Assembly (NCBI GenBank): GCA_964023275.1
Contig: OZ029916.1
Coordinates: forward strand, 27,999,587 to 28,063,586
DNA from: Norana najaformis
Taxonomy: Eukaryota > Annelida > Clitellata > Crassiclitellata > Hormogastridae
Direction of reading: 5' to 3'
DNA length: 64,000 bases
Shown: one piece after another, positions 63,831 through 64,000 of the stretch
Layout: the number at the start of each line of letters is the position of its first letter
Numbering within the stretch: the stretch's first letter is position 1
Position numbers and translations under genes: made by a program
Notes under the pieces: model-generated
The model's database searches: none
What the model was told of the DNA's origin: nothing
Seen by the model: the letters and a program-made list of their open reading frames with translations, nothing else

Positions 63831-63904
63831 GTAACTTACATTTTCCCAATCATCATAATTACTCTTGAGCAGTTAATCTTACTAGTTCTGTAGAGACATT
63901 TTGT

Positions 63905-63972
63905 AAAAGTAGTCTAGAACTGAACAGAGGTCATTTAGGTAGCAGTGGTTGGGCAGTCAAAGATGATAAACT
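63905..63972 (+). repeat. Repeat flanking exon 75, right copy
   Basis: GAGGTCATTTAGGTAGCAGT then GGTTGGGCAG, in the same orientation as the left copy. Confidence 0.65.
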
Positions 63973-64000
63973 GTTAAATTGTGGCAAGTGAGCTTCTGCA

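Noticed and set aside
62571..63298. Overlapping minus-strand open frames as a gene
   Set aside because: Frames change repeatedly, there is no conserved motif, and composition suggests a repeat block.
1..64000. A new multi-gene system hidden in the window
   Set aside because: All strong coding signal on both strands is explained by one ADGRV1-type gene and by transposon-derived frames.

Overview
The window is eukaryotic (animal) genomic DNA. It contains one very large gene on the + strand that runs off both ends. Joining exons by GT-AG (once GC-AG) splice sites and reading phase gives 75 coding exons, 13,333 coding bases and 4,444 codons. Every junction is phase-consistent, and only one donor site looks broken. 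The protein is a homologue of ADGRV1 (VLGR1/GPR98), the giant adhesion G-protein-coupled receptor with many Calx-beta repeats. AT-rich sequence, introns mostly of 0.2-1.9 kb and the kinds of transposon debris suggest a non-vertebrate animal, probably aquatic. I cannot name the species.

Layout. Bases 1-2652 encode most of a laminin-G/pentraxin-like domain. Bases 4132-25100 encode Calx-beta repeats, with a separate cysteine-rich exon at 14549-14698 set inside one repeat. Bases 24992-28916 encode about seven EAR/EPTP segments, enough for one seven-bladed beta-propeller. Bases 29146-58667 encode the second Calx-beta tract. Bases 59760-63830 encode the juxtamembrane region and the start of the GAIN domain. 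The GPS cleavage site and the seven-helix domain should lie beyond the right edge. The signal peptide and the first Calx-beta repeats should lie beyond the left edge. About 29 Calx-beta units are visible.

Non-coding sequence. The introns hold a patchwork of mobile elements. Intron 55 carries a nearly intact 2.2-kb DNA transposon with about 48-bp terminal inverted repeats, its own CRE/TATA promoter and a transposase reading frame with one frameshift. Intron 67 carries a decayed piggyBac-like fragment. Four non-LTR retrotransposon fragments, a tRNA-derived SINE family, several other dispersed repeat families, two small palindromic MITE-like elements and many microsatellites fill other introns. 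Introns over 300 bases that have no entry of their own showed me no gene, RNA or recognisable element.

What is most worth checking: the intron-62 donor, which reads AG|GGAAGT instead of AG|GTAAGT; the GC-AG intron 23; the intron-55 transposon; the recurrence of introns at equivalent points of the Calx-beta repeats; and a LINE whose 3' tail is shared by several other short insertions. I saw no operon, CRISPR array, RNA gene or other self-contained new system.
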